Positions 22,414 to 32,105 of a stretch of 64,000 nt of DNA are shown in pieces. The stretch is from assembly GCA_947492375.1 (NCBI GenBank), contig CANLMI010000002.1:311529-375528 (forward strand). The letters are read 5' to 3'. Numbering within the stretch: the first letter of the stretch is position 1; each line of letters opens with the position of its first letter. The stretch comes from an uncultured Kordiimonas sp. (GTDB lineage Bacteria; Pseudomonadota; Alphaproteobacteria; Sphingomonadales; Kordiimonadaceae). A program made the translations under genes and the position numbers. The notes beneath the pieces are model-generated. The model worked only from the letters and a program-made list of their open reading frames with translations. It was not told the DNA's origin and ran no database searches.

Positions 22414-23669
22414 CAAAAGCCATCGCCGATCATGCAACAATTATCGTCGGTGCGGGTATTATAGGCCTTGCCTGTGCCCATTACCTGAAAGCAACAGGGC
22501 AAAAGGTAATTATTTTGGATAAATCCACAGTTGGAAGCGGATGTTCCTACAGAAATTGCGGCCATATATTACCAAGTCACATTATGCCATTAAACTCTCC
22601 CTCCACTCTAAGGGCTGGCATCTCATCACTATTTAATACAGCATCCACATTGCGAATAAAACCACAGCTAAACTGGAATTTCATAAAATGGATGATTAAA
22701 TTTTCCCAGCATTGTTCCGCGCCCCATATCTTATCTGCCGCACATGACCTAAAGCTCATTCTGGATTTATCCATGGCAGAATATAAACAACTGGTTACAG
22801 ACAATATATTTGAATGCGAATGGCAAAAAACGGGATTACTGTATCTTTTCAAAACGCCAAAAGCCCTAGACAAATTTCACACAACCAACCAGTTGCTTCA
22901 AAGGCATTTTGAGCTTGCTGCTGACTTCATTCCTCCTCAAGCACTGAGAGACAAAGACCCTTCCCTAAATGAAGAACTGGCTGGCGGGTTTCTCTATAAA
23001 AATGATGCGCACTTGATGCCTGAAATGCTATTAGAAAACTGGGCGCACTATTTAAAACAGCACGGTGTTCAGTTTATCGAAAATTGCGAGGCTTTAAAAT
23101 TTGAACGCACGCACAATATGATAACAAAATTGATCACAACCAGTGGCCCTCTTAAAGTTGATCAGTTAGTCATTGCGGCTGGTGCTTTTTCAAGAAAACT
23201 TGGCGGCCTGCTTGGATGCAATATTCCTATCATACCTGGAAAAGGGTATTCTATAACCATGGAAAAGCCTGAAAATTCACCCCTCATGCCCATACTTCTT
23301 CCTGAAAAAAATATTGCCCTCACACCTTTTCAGAAAAGGCTTCGTATTGGCTCAATCATGGAATTTGTTGATTTTGACACTAGTATATACGATCACCGCA
23401 TCCAACAACTCAAGCAAAGTACAGCAGGATATTTAAATACCCAATTTCAAAACCTCGAAGTTAAAAAATGGTTTGGCTGGCGACCTATGACCTATGATAG
23501 CCTACCTATCATAGGTAAACTGCCAAACCACAATAATGCATATATCGCCACAGGCCACGGTATGATGGGAACTATGCTAGCGCCAGCGACAGGCAGAATG
23601 ATCGCCGAAATAATAACTGGAAAAAAATGCACAATCCCAGAAACTCCGTATTCACCAACAAGATTTTAA
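22410..23669 (+). CDS. FAD-dependent D-amino-acid (D-hydroxyproline) dehydrogenase
   Basis: DadA/DAO-family flavoprotein with an N-terminal FAD fingerprint (IIVGAGIIGLACAHYL, 11-26) and a C-terminal family block (WFGWRPMTYDSLPIIG, ATGHGMMG). Expected to oxidise cis-4-hydroxy-D-proline to 1-pyrroline-4-hydroxy-2-carboxylate and pass electrons to the membrane quinone pool. Substrate assignment rests on being coupled to the epimerase by an ATGA overlap. It is a single-subunit type; no separate alpha or gamma subunit genes are nearby. Confidence 0.87.
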   Translation: MTKAIADHATIIVGAGIIGLACAHYLKATGQKVIILDKSTVGSGCSYRNCGHILPSHIMPLNSPSTLRAGISSLFNTASTLRIKPQLNWNFIKWMIKFSQHCSAPHILSAAHDLKLILDLSMAEYKQLVTDNIFECEWQKTGLLYLFKTPKALDKFHTTNQLLQRHFELAADFIPPQALRDKDPSLNEELAGGFLYKNDAHLMPEMLLENWAHYLKQHGVQFIENCEALKFERTHNMITKLITTSGPLKVDQLVIAAGAFSRKLGGLLGCNIPIIPGKGYSITMEKPENSPLMPILLPEKNIALTPFQKRLRIGSIMEFVDFDTSIYDHRIQQLKQSTAGYLNTQFQNLEVKKWFGWRPMTYDSLPIIGKLPNHNNAYIATGHGMMGTMLAPATGRMIAEIITGKKCTIPETPYSPTRF

Positions 23670-23716
23670 CGTAATATCAGATAGAATTCATGCTATGTGC
23701 TTAAAAGGAAATAAAT

Positions 23717-25153
23717 ATGCCCATATTCAAAAATTATATTAACGGACAATGGGTTGCAACAGACGCGACTAATCAGAATATTAACCCTTCCGATACAAAT
23801 GATATCGTTGGAACCTATACACAAGGTAACAGAGCGCAAACGATTGAAGCCATTAATGCCGCTGAAGAAGCGAGCAAAACTTGGCGATTTAGTAATATTC
23901 AACAGCGATTTGATGCACTTGACTTTATCGGTTCTGAAATCCTTGCCCGCAAAGATGAACTGGGCAAATTACTCGCCCGCGAAGAAGGCAAAACCCTTCC
24001 TGAAGCCATTGGTGAAGTTGCCCGCGCTGGCCAGATCTTTAAATTTTTTGCAGGTGAAGCCCTTCGCATTCAAGGGGACCATATGGCATCTATTCGCCCA
24101 GGTGTTACAATTGACGTAACACGAGAGGCATTAGGCGTTGTCGGTATTATAACCCCGTGGAATTTTCCTATTGCAATTCCAGCATGGAAAATTGCTCCAG
24201 CGATTGCATACGGTAATACAGTTATAATCAAGCCCGCCGAACTGGTACCGGCCAGCACGTGGTCTCTTACAGAAATAATTTCAAGGTCAGGGCTACCAAA
24301 CGGCGTCTATAATATGGTTATGGGCGCAGGCCGCGAAGTAGGCCAAACATTACTGGAAGACCACCGCGTCAATGCAATCTCCTTCACAGGCTCAGTCAAT
24401 ACAGGTGCCAAAGTCGCAGCAGCCTGCAGTGTTCGAAATGCCAAATATCAGCTTGAAATGGGCGGCAAAAACCCCCTTGTTATTTTGGCTGACGCTGATA
24501 TTGACAATGCTGTAGCTTGCGCCCTAAACGGTGCTTTCTATTCAACAGGACAGCGTTGCACCGCGTCTTCACGGTTGATTGTAGAAGCAGCAATTCACGA
24601 CAAATTCGTCGATCGCATGGCTAAAGAGGTTTCCAGTCTCAAGGTTGGGCATGCTCTTGAAGAAACAACCCAGATAGGTCCCGTCATCGATCAACGTCAA
24701 CTGGATCAAAATCGTAAATATGTTGCAGTCGGCAAAGAAGAAGGGGCCAATCTTATATGCGGCGGCGATATTGCTGAAATGGCAACCCCGGGTTTCTATA
24801 TGACACCTGCCCTATTTGCAGAAACCAATAACAGTATGCAGATCAACCGCGAAGAAATTTTTGGCCCAATTGCAACAATCTTGAAAGTTAACGATATCGA
24901 TGAAGCGATCGCAGTTGCTAACGACACAGATTTTGGCTTGTCAGCAGGTATTTGCACGTCATCGCTGAAATCAGCAACTACATTCAAGGCTCGAAGTCAG
25001 GCCGGAATGGTTATGGTAAACCTGCCAACAGCAGGTGTCGATTACCATGTTCCCTTTGGTGGCATCAAAGGGTCAAGCTATGGGTCAAGAGAGCAAGGCC
25101 GTTATGCCGCAGAATTTTACACAGCAGTTAAAACCGCCTATTCCTTGGCTTAG
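23717..25153 (+). CDS. Aldehyde dehydrogenase, probable 2-oxoglutarate semialdehyde dehydrogenase
   Basis: NAD(P)-dependent aldehyde dehydrogenase, 478 residues. The catalytic Cys281 lies in GQRCTASS and the general base Glu247 in QLEMGGKNP; PWNFP (148-152) and FTGS (223-226) belong to the cofactor site. It should finish the pathway by oxidising 2-oxoglutarate semialdehyde to 2-oxoglutarate. Related succinate semialdehyde dehydrogenases look similar, so context decides. AAAGGA lies 8 bases before the ATG; a 47-base gap separates it from the dehydrogenase gene. Last gene of the operon. Confidence 0.88.
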   Translation: MPIFKNYINGQWVATDATNQNINPSDTNDIVGTYTQGNRAQTIEAINAAEEASKTWRFSNIQQRFDALDFIGSEILARKDELGKLLAREEGKTLPEAIGEVARAGQIFKFFAGEALRIQGDHMASIRPGVTIDVTREALGVVGIITPWNFPIAIPAWKIAPAIAYGNTVIIKPAELVPASTWSLTEIISRSGLPNGVYNMVMGAGREVGQTLLEDHRVNAISFTGSVNTGAKVAAACSVRNAKYQLEMGGKNPLVILADADIDNAVACALNGAFYSTGQRCTASSRLIVEAAIHDKFVDRMAKEVSSLKVGHALEETTQIGPVIDQRQLDQNRKYVAVGKEEGANLICGGDIAEMATPGFYMTPALFAETNNSMQINREEIFGPIATILKVNDIDEAIAVANDTDFGLSAGICTSSLKSATTFKARSQAGMVMVNLPTAGVDYHVPFGGIKGSSYGSREQGRYAAEFYTAVKTAYSLA

Positions 25154-25556
25154 TGTATCCTGATTAGCGACATCAATATATATAATGTGTACTAACATTT
25201 AGCGCTTAAAATAAACGATCAATATCGTATAGTCGTACACTGCGGCTATACGAAACCACATATCTTTTCATCAATTTTAGAAAAGCATTAAACTTGGCTG
25301 CCAATGGCTTACTCACATCCGGTTATATGTAGTGGTAATTTCCCCAAATTTCTTCGTGTATTTCACCTAAACGCTGCCAGTAATATAAAACCAGAAATAA
25401 GATATAATAATCTGCCAGCCTCTCACACAAACAATAAGCTTAATTTCAATTCAATCACAAACTAACAAACATAGATTCACGTATAATGATTTATGCGTAT
25501 CCGTTTCTACACCGCAAATCGTAAATACCCCTTAAATCATAGTTTGGAAACAGCTT
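25154..25556. other. Intergenic region after the hydroxyproline operon
   Basis: About 400 AT-rich bases, no gene seen. A 7-base inverted repeat (CGTATAG at 25226-25232, CTATACG at 25246-25252) could be a weak terminator or operator. The right end should hold the promoter of the lipoprotein gene. Confidence 0.4.
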
Positions 25557-26084
25557 ATGAAACAGCTCATCGCAATCGTCATTTTGTTCATTTTATCGGC
25601 TTGTTCAGTATCGATTGATGGTAGAAACTATGAACAAACAGGACAACCCTTCAACCTATTCTCTTTTTTTGAAGGTGAAGTGAAAGCGTGGGGCATTGTT
25701 CAAGACCGTGATGGTAACCTTCTTCAACGTTTTGAAGTTGATATCAAGGGTACAGTCAACGGCGATACATTAACACTGGATGAAACATTTTATTACAGCA
25801 TTGGTAACGGCCCGCATGAACGCACATGGACAATTATGAAAGATACAAACGGTTCGTATGGTGGTTCCGCAACGGATATTCCAGGCCCGGCAAAAGGAAC
25901 AGCCTTCGGAAACGCTTTTAACTGGCGTTATAAAATGGAATTACCTGTTGATAACACAAGCTATAATGTATCTTTCGATGATTGGATCTGGGCCTTTGAT
26001 GAAAAACGAATTATTAACCGGTCATACATCAAAAAATTCGGTATCGTATGGTCAGATGTCACCATTTTTATGGAAAAACAATAA
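25557..26084 (+). CDS. DUF3833-type lipoprotein
   Basis: A 175-residue exported protein. The signal peptide ends in a lipobox (ILSAC, Cys16), so it should be lipidated and membrane-anchored. The remainder (GEVKAWGIVQDRDGNLLQRF, WTIMKDTNGSYGGSA, WIWAFDEKRIINRSYIKKFG) matches my recollection of DUF3833 proteins, which look like a small beta-barrel. Function not known. It stands alone between the hydroxyproline operon and the converging TetR gene, 61 bases from the latter. Confidence 0.75.
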   Translation: MKQLIAIVILFILSACSVSIDGRNYEQTGQPFNLFSFFEGEVKAWGIVQDRDGNLLQRFEVDIKGTVNGDTLTLDETFYYSIGNGPHERTWTIMKDTNGSYGGSATDIPGPAKGTAFGNAFNWRYKMELPVDNTSYNVSFDDWIWAFDEKRIINRSYIKKFGIVWSDVTIFMEKQ

Positions 26085-26145
26085 TTAACATTCGTGATAA
26101 ACTTCCGATTTTTGATCAAAAAATTCAGTAAGGTCAGACAGATAT

Positions 26146-26847
26146 TTATAATTTGGCTTTCATTGCGCGCACCACTTCCTCCAACTTGGTAATTTGTTCC
26201 GTCAAATCAGCATCCTCTTTATTCCTAAAAGGCGCAACCAAGCCAATTGCAAGGAAAAGCGAGGGCAGCATCAAATCCAGATCGTCTACGTAATTATCAG
26301 CCGTACCACGCAGCATTAATGTCCGGCCAAGATGCTCTAAGCTGCCATAGAAAATATCGCGCAGGATAAACACTTTCTTATCTGGTGGAATATCACCACG
26401 GTTTCGTGCTTCCCGGATAACACCATCAAATATTTTAACATATGCCTTATTCAACTGATATTGCTCACTCTCCTGATAACTTGAGCTATCTCTATAGAGC
26501 ATGGAAGCGAGCATCAGCATTTGCCACTCCCCAAGTGACCTTTCCAAATGCAAGTGTGCCAAAAATCGCAGGCGCTCCTCTGTGGTCTTATAATTTAAAA
26601 TACCCTGTTCCGCACTCTCAGTAAGCGAAACATAAAAAGTACGCAAAACCGCAATCATTAAGGTTTTTTTATTATTGAAATAAAGATACAACGCACCTTC
26701 TGACAAACCACACCGTTTTGCTATTCCGGCCATAGTGGCTTTTTCAAAACCTTTTTCCAAAAAGGTCGCGTGGGCTGCATTTAGTATATCAGCCTCGCGA
26801 GCTTCTACCTTTTGTCGGCGCGTTTTACTTTTTTTCAAATCTGTCAT
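26146..26847 (-). CDS. TetR-family transcriptional regulator
   Basis: N-terminal helix-turn-helix of the TetR type (ILNAAHATFLEKGFEKATMA, then LSEGALYLYFNNKKTLM) with a helical ligand domain of about 160 residues. It starts 5 bases after the acyl-CoA synthetase gene on the same strand. The pair is divergent from the Atu-like operon, so it probably represses both directions and responds to an acyl-CoA. The N-terminus is very basic (KKSKTRRQK). Confidence 0.88.
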   Translation of the reverse strand: MTDLKKSKTRRQKVEAREADILNAAHATFLEKGFEKATMAGIAKRCGLSEGALYLYFNNKKTLMIAVLRTFYVSLTESAEQGILNYKTTEERLRFLAHLHLERSLGEWQMLMLASMLYRDSSSYQESEQYQLNKAYVKIFDGVIREARNRGDIPPDKKVFILRDIFYGSLEHLGRTLMLRGTADNYVDDLDLMLPSLFLAIGLVAPFRNKEDADLTEQITKLEEVVRAMKAKL

Positions 26848-26852
26848 TCGGT

Positions 26853-28394
26853 CTATTTTAATCTATCTCTTAGTATATATTTAAGCACCTTCCCCGTCGC
26901 ATTGCGAGGTAAGGCATCAATAATTTCAATTCTGCCGGGGTGCTTGTATTTTGCGAGTTTGTTCGCACAGAAATCCTGTGAATCCAACAAAGAAATATCA
27001 GAACTGTTATTGGGAACAACAAAAGCGCAGCCCACTTCTCCCCAAACAGGGTCGGCCGCTCCAACCACCGCCACTTCGAGTATTTCGGACATTTGATAAA
27101 GAATATTTTCAACTTCCGCTGGGTAAACATTTTCACCACCAGAGATATACATATCCTTGACTCTGTCCTCGACAAAAATAAAACCATCCTCGTCCATGCG
27201 GACGATATCACCGGTTTTAAACCAACCATCAACATATGATGCTTCATTGGCATCAGCCCTGTTCCAATACCCAGGCGTAACGGTCGGCCCTCTGAGCCAC
27301 AGTTCACCCGCTTCATTCGCAGCAGCATCTTCGCCGTCTGCATCTACGACGCGGCCTTCGCTGTGGCGCATAAGAACACCTGCAGAGCCTTCCTTTATTC
27401 CCACATGAGAAGCAGGCATAAAACAACAACTAGCCGCGTTTTCAGTCATACCGAGACCTTCTTGAACCGTAAGGCCGTTTTCACCCCACCATTTAATCAA
27501 ATCAACAGGTATAGCCTCACCGCCCGCACAAGCGACACAGATGTTCGAGAAATCAGCCGTTTCAACAAGCGAATGGTGCCGCATCGCATTATACATAGCT
27601 GGCACAGCGATAAAATGAGTGACACCATGCGATGGATCACCAATATATTTCAACATAGTTTCAGGGTCAAAGCTGCGCATAACCAGTGTTGTGCCCCCTA
27701 AATATATCGTCGAGCAATTAAAGATATTAAATCCACCAATATGAAATAATGGCATGACAGCAAGGTTCACCAATGGGCCGGAAATTCCAACGCTACCTGC
27801 AAAATTAAAAATCGAAAACAATAACATTTTATGCGTAATGATAACGCCTTTGGGCCGGCCAGTCGTACCCGACGAATACATCAGCATGCAGGTATCAACC
27901 ATGACTTGCTCCACCATATCATATGTTGGTTCAGCAGCTGCAATACCTCGCTCGAATGCGCTATCACCGCCAAGCCCGTCAGTATCAATCCAATGTTCAA
28001 TGCTAACTAACGATTTCAATTCAGTAATCGTCGTATTAAAAACAGTGTCGTAAATAACGACGTCAGGGTTTGCATCACTAATAATATATTCAAGTTCTGG
28101 GGCGGTCAGCCTGAAGTTCAACATTAAACATACGGCACCGATACGCCAACATGCGAACACAACATCATTCATGTCTGTTGAATTCATTGCCAATAGGCCA
28201 ACACGGTCCCCCTTAGAAACACCAAGCGAGGTTAAATAGGTTGCCACCTTCCCAACCCGGTCATGCATCTGATTGTAGGTATAATACCGCCTACTTGCGA
28301 GATCGACCTGTGCTACACTTGAACCAGAATTTACCGAATTATAGGCGATCCAATCGGTTATTAGGTTACCTTGGTCATGCGCAAACCCACTCAT
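26853..28394 (-). CDS. Acyl-CoA synthetase (AMP-forming)
   Basis: Adenylate-forming ligase activating a carboxylic acid with CoA, 513 residues. The AMP-binding signature LMYSSGTTGRPKGV and the later GLGMTENA, WFKTGDIV and the C-terminal catalytic lysine region (LPRNATGKVLKYILRDRL) are present. As partner of the Atu-like operon it may activate geranic/citronellic-type or other branched acids, a role played by a ligase gene in Pseudomonas atu loci. GAGGGG lies 7 bases before the ATG. It shares an operon with the TetR gene. Confidence 0.9.
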   Translation of the reverse strand: MSGFAHDQGNLITDWIAYNSVNSGSSVAQVDLASRRYYTYNQMHDRVGKVATYLTSLGVSKGDRVGLLAMNSTDMNDVVFACWRIGAVCLMLNFRLTAPELEYIISDANPDVVIYDTVFNTTITELKSLVSIEHWIDTDGLGGDSAFERGIAAAEPTYDMVEQVMVDTCMLMYSSGTTGRPKGVIITHKMLLFSIFNFAGSVGISGPLVNLAVMPLFHIGGFNIFNCSTIYLGGTTLVMRSFDPETMLKYIGDPSHGVTHFIAVPAMYNAMRHHSLVETADFSNICVACAGGEAIPVDLIKWWGENGLTVQEGLGMTENAASCCFMPASHVGIKEGSAGVLMRHSEGRVVDADGEDAAANEAGELWLRGPTVTPGYWNRADANEASYVDGWFKTGDIVRMDEDGFIFVEDRVKDMYISGGENVYPAEVENILYQMSEILEVAVVGAADPVWGEVGCAFVVPNNSSDISLLDSQDFCANKLAKYKHPGRIEIIDALPRNATGKVLKYILRDRLK

Positions 28395-28428
28395 ATCATT
28401 TCCCCTCTGGAGTCAAAAATAAGCTTGA

Positions 28429-28443
28429 CTTAGTTTAACTGAG
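28429..28443. promoter_or_regulatory. Candidate TetR operator overlapping a -35-like element
   Basis: Imperfect palindrome CTTAGTT-T-AACTGAG (6 of 7 pairs) in the 96-base divergent gap between the acyl-CoA synthetase and carboxyltransferase genes. TTGACT at 28425-28430 just overlaps it. Site and symmetry fit the neighbouring TetR protein; binding not shown. Confidence 0.4.
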
Positions 28444-28490
28444 GCTCCCTTATTGTAAAGAAATTTGATAAAACTTCAGGGATCGTGTGC

Positions 28491-30113
28491 ATGAGTGTAT
28501 TCACATCAAAAATTAATACTGGCTCTGATGCTTTTGTAGAAAACCGCCGCGACATGATCGCTTTGATTGATCGCCTGAGCGAATTGAACGCTCGCGGGGC
28601 TACAATCTCTGAAAAACGTAAACCACGTTTTGACAAACGAGGACAACTGACTCCACGTGAACGCCTGGCGCGCTTGCTTGATCCTGGTATGCCCTTCCTT
28701 GTTATTGGCAACCTAGCAGGATATTTGCTCGACACGAAAAAAGAGGAAAAATCAATTCCTGGTGCCACCATTATCGCTGGCATTGGTTTTATCTCGGGCG
28801 TCAGGTGCGTTGTCGTGGTGGATGATAGTGGTATTCAGGCAGGGTCTTTGACAACAGGCGGCGGCTACCGGCTGCAACGGGCGCAGGAAATTTCATTAGA
28901 ACAAAAGCTTCCCTTCGTGCACCTAGTCGAAAGCGCTGGTGGTGACCTTCTAAATTACACTGTCGAAGGCTTCATAAATGGCGGTCGTTTATTTGGAAAC
29001 TTGGCCAAACTGTCAAAAGAAGGCATTCCAGTTATCGCAACCCTGCACGGATCATCGACCGCTGGCGGTGCTTACATGCCAGGCTTAAGCGACTATGTAA
29101 TCGCAGTCAAAGAGCGGGGCCGTGCGTTTCTCGCTGGCCCGCCCCTTCTGAAGGCAGCAACTGGTGAAATAGCGACAGAGGAAGAACTTGGCGGCGCAGA
29201 AATGCATGCAACCACATCTGGATTAGCTGAGTATCTAGCCAATGATGACGGCCATGCTGTTTTAATGGCACGCGAACTCATTGCAAAACTAGATTGGAAC
29301 AAGGATATGCCCGCACCAAAGCAGGCATCCTTCCCAGAACCTAAATATGACCCAGATGAAATAGCTGGCACCGTACCCGTTGATTACCGGAAGCCTTATG
29401 ATATGCGTGAACTGGCGGCACGTATTGTGGACAACTCAGACCTACTGGATTTCAAACCACGATACGGTGTATCAACGGTATGCCTACAAGCGCACGTTTT
29501 TGGTCATGCCTGTGCCTTCATTGGTAATAATGGCCCCATTGACCCGGCAGGTGCCACTAAGGCAGCACAGTTCCTTCAGTTGTGTGATCAATCGAACATC
29601 CCTGTCATTTTCCTTCAAAACACTACCGGCTATATCGTCGGCACAGCGAGCGAACAGGCTGGTATGATAAAACATGGTTCAAAAATGATTCAAGCCGTTC
29701 GGAACCTAAGTGTTCCCAGGATTACCTTTATGGTGGGCGCTAGTTTCGGCGCAGGCAATTATGGCATGTGTGGGCGCGGCTATGACCCTGATTTTCTCTT
29801 CACATGGCCAAATGCCAAAACCAGTGTAATGGGCGGTGACCAGGCTGCAAAAACCATGTCCATGGTGGCACGCGGTCGTGCAACCGCGAAGGGTGAAACA
29901 GTCGATGAAGATGTCATCAAGGCGCAAGAAGCGATGTTAACCCATATGTTTGATAGTCAATCTGACGCCTTTTACACCTCAGGTCATTTGATGGACGACG
30001 GTATGATAGACCCGCGCGATACACGCAAAACACTTGGATTTGTGCTTGAAACAGTTCGCGAAGCTGGCATTAGGAAACTGAGGCCCAACAGCTTTGGCAT
30101 AGCAAGGATGTAG
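28491..30113 (+). CDS. Acyl-CoA carboxylase carboxyltransferase (beta) subunit, geranyl-CoA carboxylase-like
   Basis: Transfers CO2 from biotin to the gamma-methyl of a 3-methyl-2-enoyl-CoA. The 541-residue protein has both carboxyltransferase halves (GSSTAGGAYMPGLSDY with oxyanion-type glycines; GASFGAGNYGMCGRGYDPDF). It resembles methylcrotonyl- and geranyl-CoA carboxylase beta chains. Where methylcrotonyl enzymes have a bulky Phe (HFGRIF), this one reads NGGRLF with Gly164; I recall this Phe-to-Gly change as what opens the pocket to geranyl-CoA. I start at the ATG at 28491 (AGGGA 8 bases upstream) rather than the GTG at 28485. First gene of the Atu-like operon; the biotin subunit follows 7 bases later. 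Confidence 0.88.
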   Translation: MSVFTSKINTGSDAFVENRRDMIALIDRLSELNARGATISEKRKPRFDKRGQLTPRERLARLLDPGMPFLVIGNLAGYLLDTKKEEKSIPGATIIAGIGFISGVRCVVVVDDSGIQAGSLTTGGGYRLQRAQEISLEQKLPFVHLVESAGGDLLNYTVEGFINGGRLFGNLAKLSKEGIPVIATLHGSSTAGGAYMPGLSDYVIAVKERGRAFLAGPPLLKAATGEIATEEELGGAEMHATTSGLAEYLANDDGHAVLMARELIAKLDWNKDMPAPKQASFPEPKYDPDEIAGTVPVDYRKPYDMRELAARIVDNSDLLDFKPRYGVSTVCLQAHVFGHACAFIGNNGPIDPAGATKAAQFLQLCDQSNIPVIFLQNTTGYIVGTASEQAGMIKHGSKMIQAVRNLSVPRITFMVGASFGAGNYGMCGRGYDPDFLFTWPNAKTSVMGGDQAAKTMSMVARGRATAKGETVDEDVIKAQEAMLTHMFDSQSDAFYTSGHLMDDGMIDPRDTRKTLGFVLETVREAGIRKLRPNSFGIARM

Positions 30114-30120
30114 GGGATAT

Positions 30121-32094
30121 ATGATGAAAACAATCTCCAGCATTTTAATAGCCAACCGCGGTGAAATAGCATGCCGAATTATGCAAACAGTTCAAAACAT
30201 GGGCATCAAAGCGATTGCTGTATACTCAGACGCTGACAAGGATACCCTACATACCAAAATGGCGGATCAGGCAATTAACATTGGCCCTGCCCCTGTCACT
30301 CAATCGTACCTTATAATCGATAATATTATCGACGCTGCAAAAAAGGCTGGAGCTGACGCTGTTCATCCTGGGTACGGCTTTCTCTCTGAAAATAGTGATT
30401 TTGCTCGCGCTTGTGCTGTAAATGATATCATCTTCATCGGTCCTAGCGCTGAGGCCATAGAAATTATGGGTAATAAGGCCGCAGCCAAAGAAAAAATGAT
30501 TGAGGCAGGTGTCCCCTGTGTGCCCGGGTATAACGGTTCGGATCAAAATGATAACGCCTTCATTCAGGCCGCAGATAAAATTGGTTTTCCCGTCATGGTT
30601 AAGGCAAGTGCAGGTGGTGGTGGCCGTGGTATGCGCTTGGTTGAGCACCCAGCAGATCTACCCGATGCAGTAAAACTTGCTCGTTCAGAAGCCGAAAATG
30701 CCTTTGGAAACGGCCATCTTATCCTTGAGAAAGCAATTGTTAATCCGTCACATATTGAAATTCAGGTCTTTGGCGATAAGCACGGCAATATTATTCATTT
30801 GGGCGAGCGTGATTGCTCTGTTCAGCGACGGCACCAAAAGGTGTTAGAAGAAGCTCCGTCTATCAAAGTTACTGATGACCTCCGCGAACTTATGGGGCAA
30901 GCCGCCATCAATGCCGCAAAATCTGTTGATTATGTTGGTGCTGGCACCGTTGAGTTTCTCGTTGATGCCGACAACAACTTCTATTTTCTTGAGATGAACA
31001 CACGCCTACAGGTCGAACACCCTGTCAGTGAACTTGCGTATGACCGAGATTTTGTTGACCTTCAGATCCATATCGCAAATGGAAACAGTATAAGAGATAC
31101 CTCAACGGAATCACCGTCAACATGGGCGATTGAAGCCCGAGTATACTGTGAGGACCCGGAGAGTAATTTCTTGCCAGCAACAGGGCTGATCAATTTCTGG
31201 CGCACACCACACGGCGAAGGCATCAAAGTTGATACTGGCGTTAAGACAAATTCTGATGTGTCACCCTTCTACGATCCGATGGTTGCGAAAATCATTGGAT
31301 ACGGTGCATCACGCGAGGTTGCTAGGTCACGACTAGAAAAAGCGCTCAGGGAAACATGTTTGTTTGGCCCCAAGAACAATCTGGGCTTTTTAATCGAAGC
31401 TGTATCAAAGGAAACATTCAAGACTGGCCCTATAACTACAGCCTTTATTGATAATGAATTCAGCGACAAGCAGCCCAAAAACGTTGAACCACATCATTCT
31501 TTATACTCAATTGCAGCAGTTATTGAGCACGAATTGAATTCTAGAAGCCAGTTTAACGCGCTCAAAAATTGGACAAATGCTGGTTTTCTCACATCGCGTA
31601 GCCAATATAAACTCAACGATACGATCTCTGATATATTCGTAAAACCTGTCAAAACATCCATTTATGAGGTAACTTTGGATGATACTAGTGTCACGATTGA
31701 GATCGATAACTTTAATAACAATGACGCTATTCTAAACATCAACGGTGAACGCGTTTTCGCCACACATTATAAAATGGGCGAAGGTGATTTCTGGCTTAAT
31801 ATCAATGGCTATACAACACGTGTCACCAACCTGATTTATCAGCCTCCACAAGCATCATCAGATCAAGCCGATGGCAATATTACTGCACCAATGCACGGCC
31901 TGTTGCTCGACCTTATGGTCAAAGAAGGTGACATTGTTGAAAAAAATCAACCGCTTGCCGTTTTAGAAGCCATGAAAATGCAACATGAAATCAAGGCTGA
32001 TGTAGCCGGTACAGTGAAGAGCATACATGGAAGTTCAGGACAGCAGATAGCAGCCGATGCCCTTTTAATTGAGATTGAAGAACATGCGGGTTAA
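30121..32094 (+). CDS. Acyl-CoA carboxylase biotin-containing (alpha) subunit
   Basis: Carries the biotin carboxylase domain (ILIANRGEIACRI start, ATP-grasp loop KASAGGGGRGMR, FLEMNTRLQVEHPVSE) at residues 1-450, a linking domain and a C-terminal biotinyl domain. Lys619 in LEAMKMQHE is the biotin attachment site. Length (657) matches AtuF and the methylcrotonyl-CoA carboxylase alpha chain. Two ATGs in a row (30121, 30124) follow GGGGA; the second is better spaced. It forms an alpha6beta6-type enzyme with the upstream subunit, by analogy. Confidence 0.93.
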   Translation: MMKTISSILIANRGEIACRIMQTVQNMGIKAIAVYSDADKDTLHTKMADQAINIGPAPVTQSYLIIDNIIDAAKKAGADAVHPGYGFLSENSDFARACAVNDIIFIGPSAEAIEIMGNKAAAKEKMIEAGVPCVPGYNGSDQNDNAFIQAADKIGFPVMVKASAGGGGRGMRLVEHPADLPDAVKLARSEAENAFGNGHLILEKAIVNPSHIEIQVFGDKHGNIIHLGERDCSVQRRHQKVLEEAPSIKVTDDLRELMGQAAINAAKSVDYVGAGTVEFLVDADNNFYFLEMNTRLQVEHPVSELAYDRDFVDLQIHIANGNSIRDTSTESPSTWAIEARVYCEDPESNFLPATGLINFWRTPHGEGIKVDTGVKTNSDVSPFYDPMVAKIIGYGASREVARSRLEKALRETCLFGPKNNLGFLIEAVSKETFKTGPITTAFIDNEFSDKQPKNVEPHHSLYSIAAVIEHELNSRSQFNALKNWTNAGFLTSRSQYKLNDTISDIFVKPVKTSIYEVTLDDTSVTIEIDNFNNNDAILNINGERVFATHYKMGEGDFWLNINGYTTRVTNLIYQPPQASSDQADGNITAPMHGLLLDLMVKEGDIVEKNQPLAVLEAMKMQHEIKADVAGTVKSIHGSSGQQIAADALLIEIEEHAG

Positions 32095-32105
32095 GGACAC
32101 TTAAA

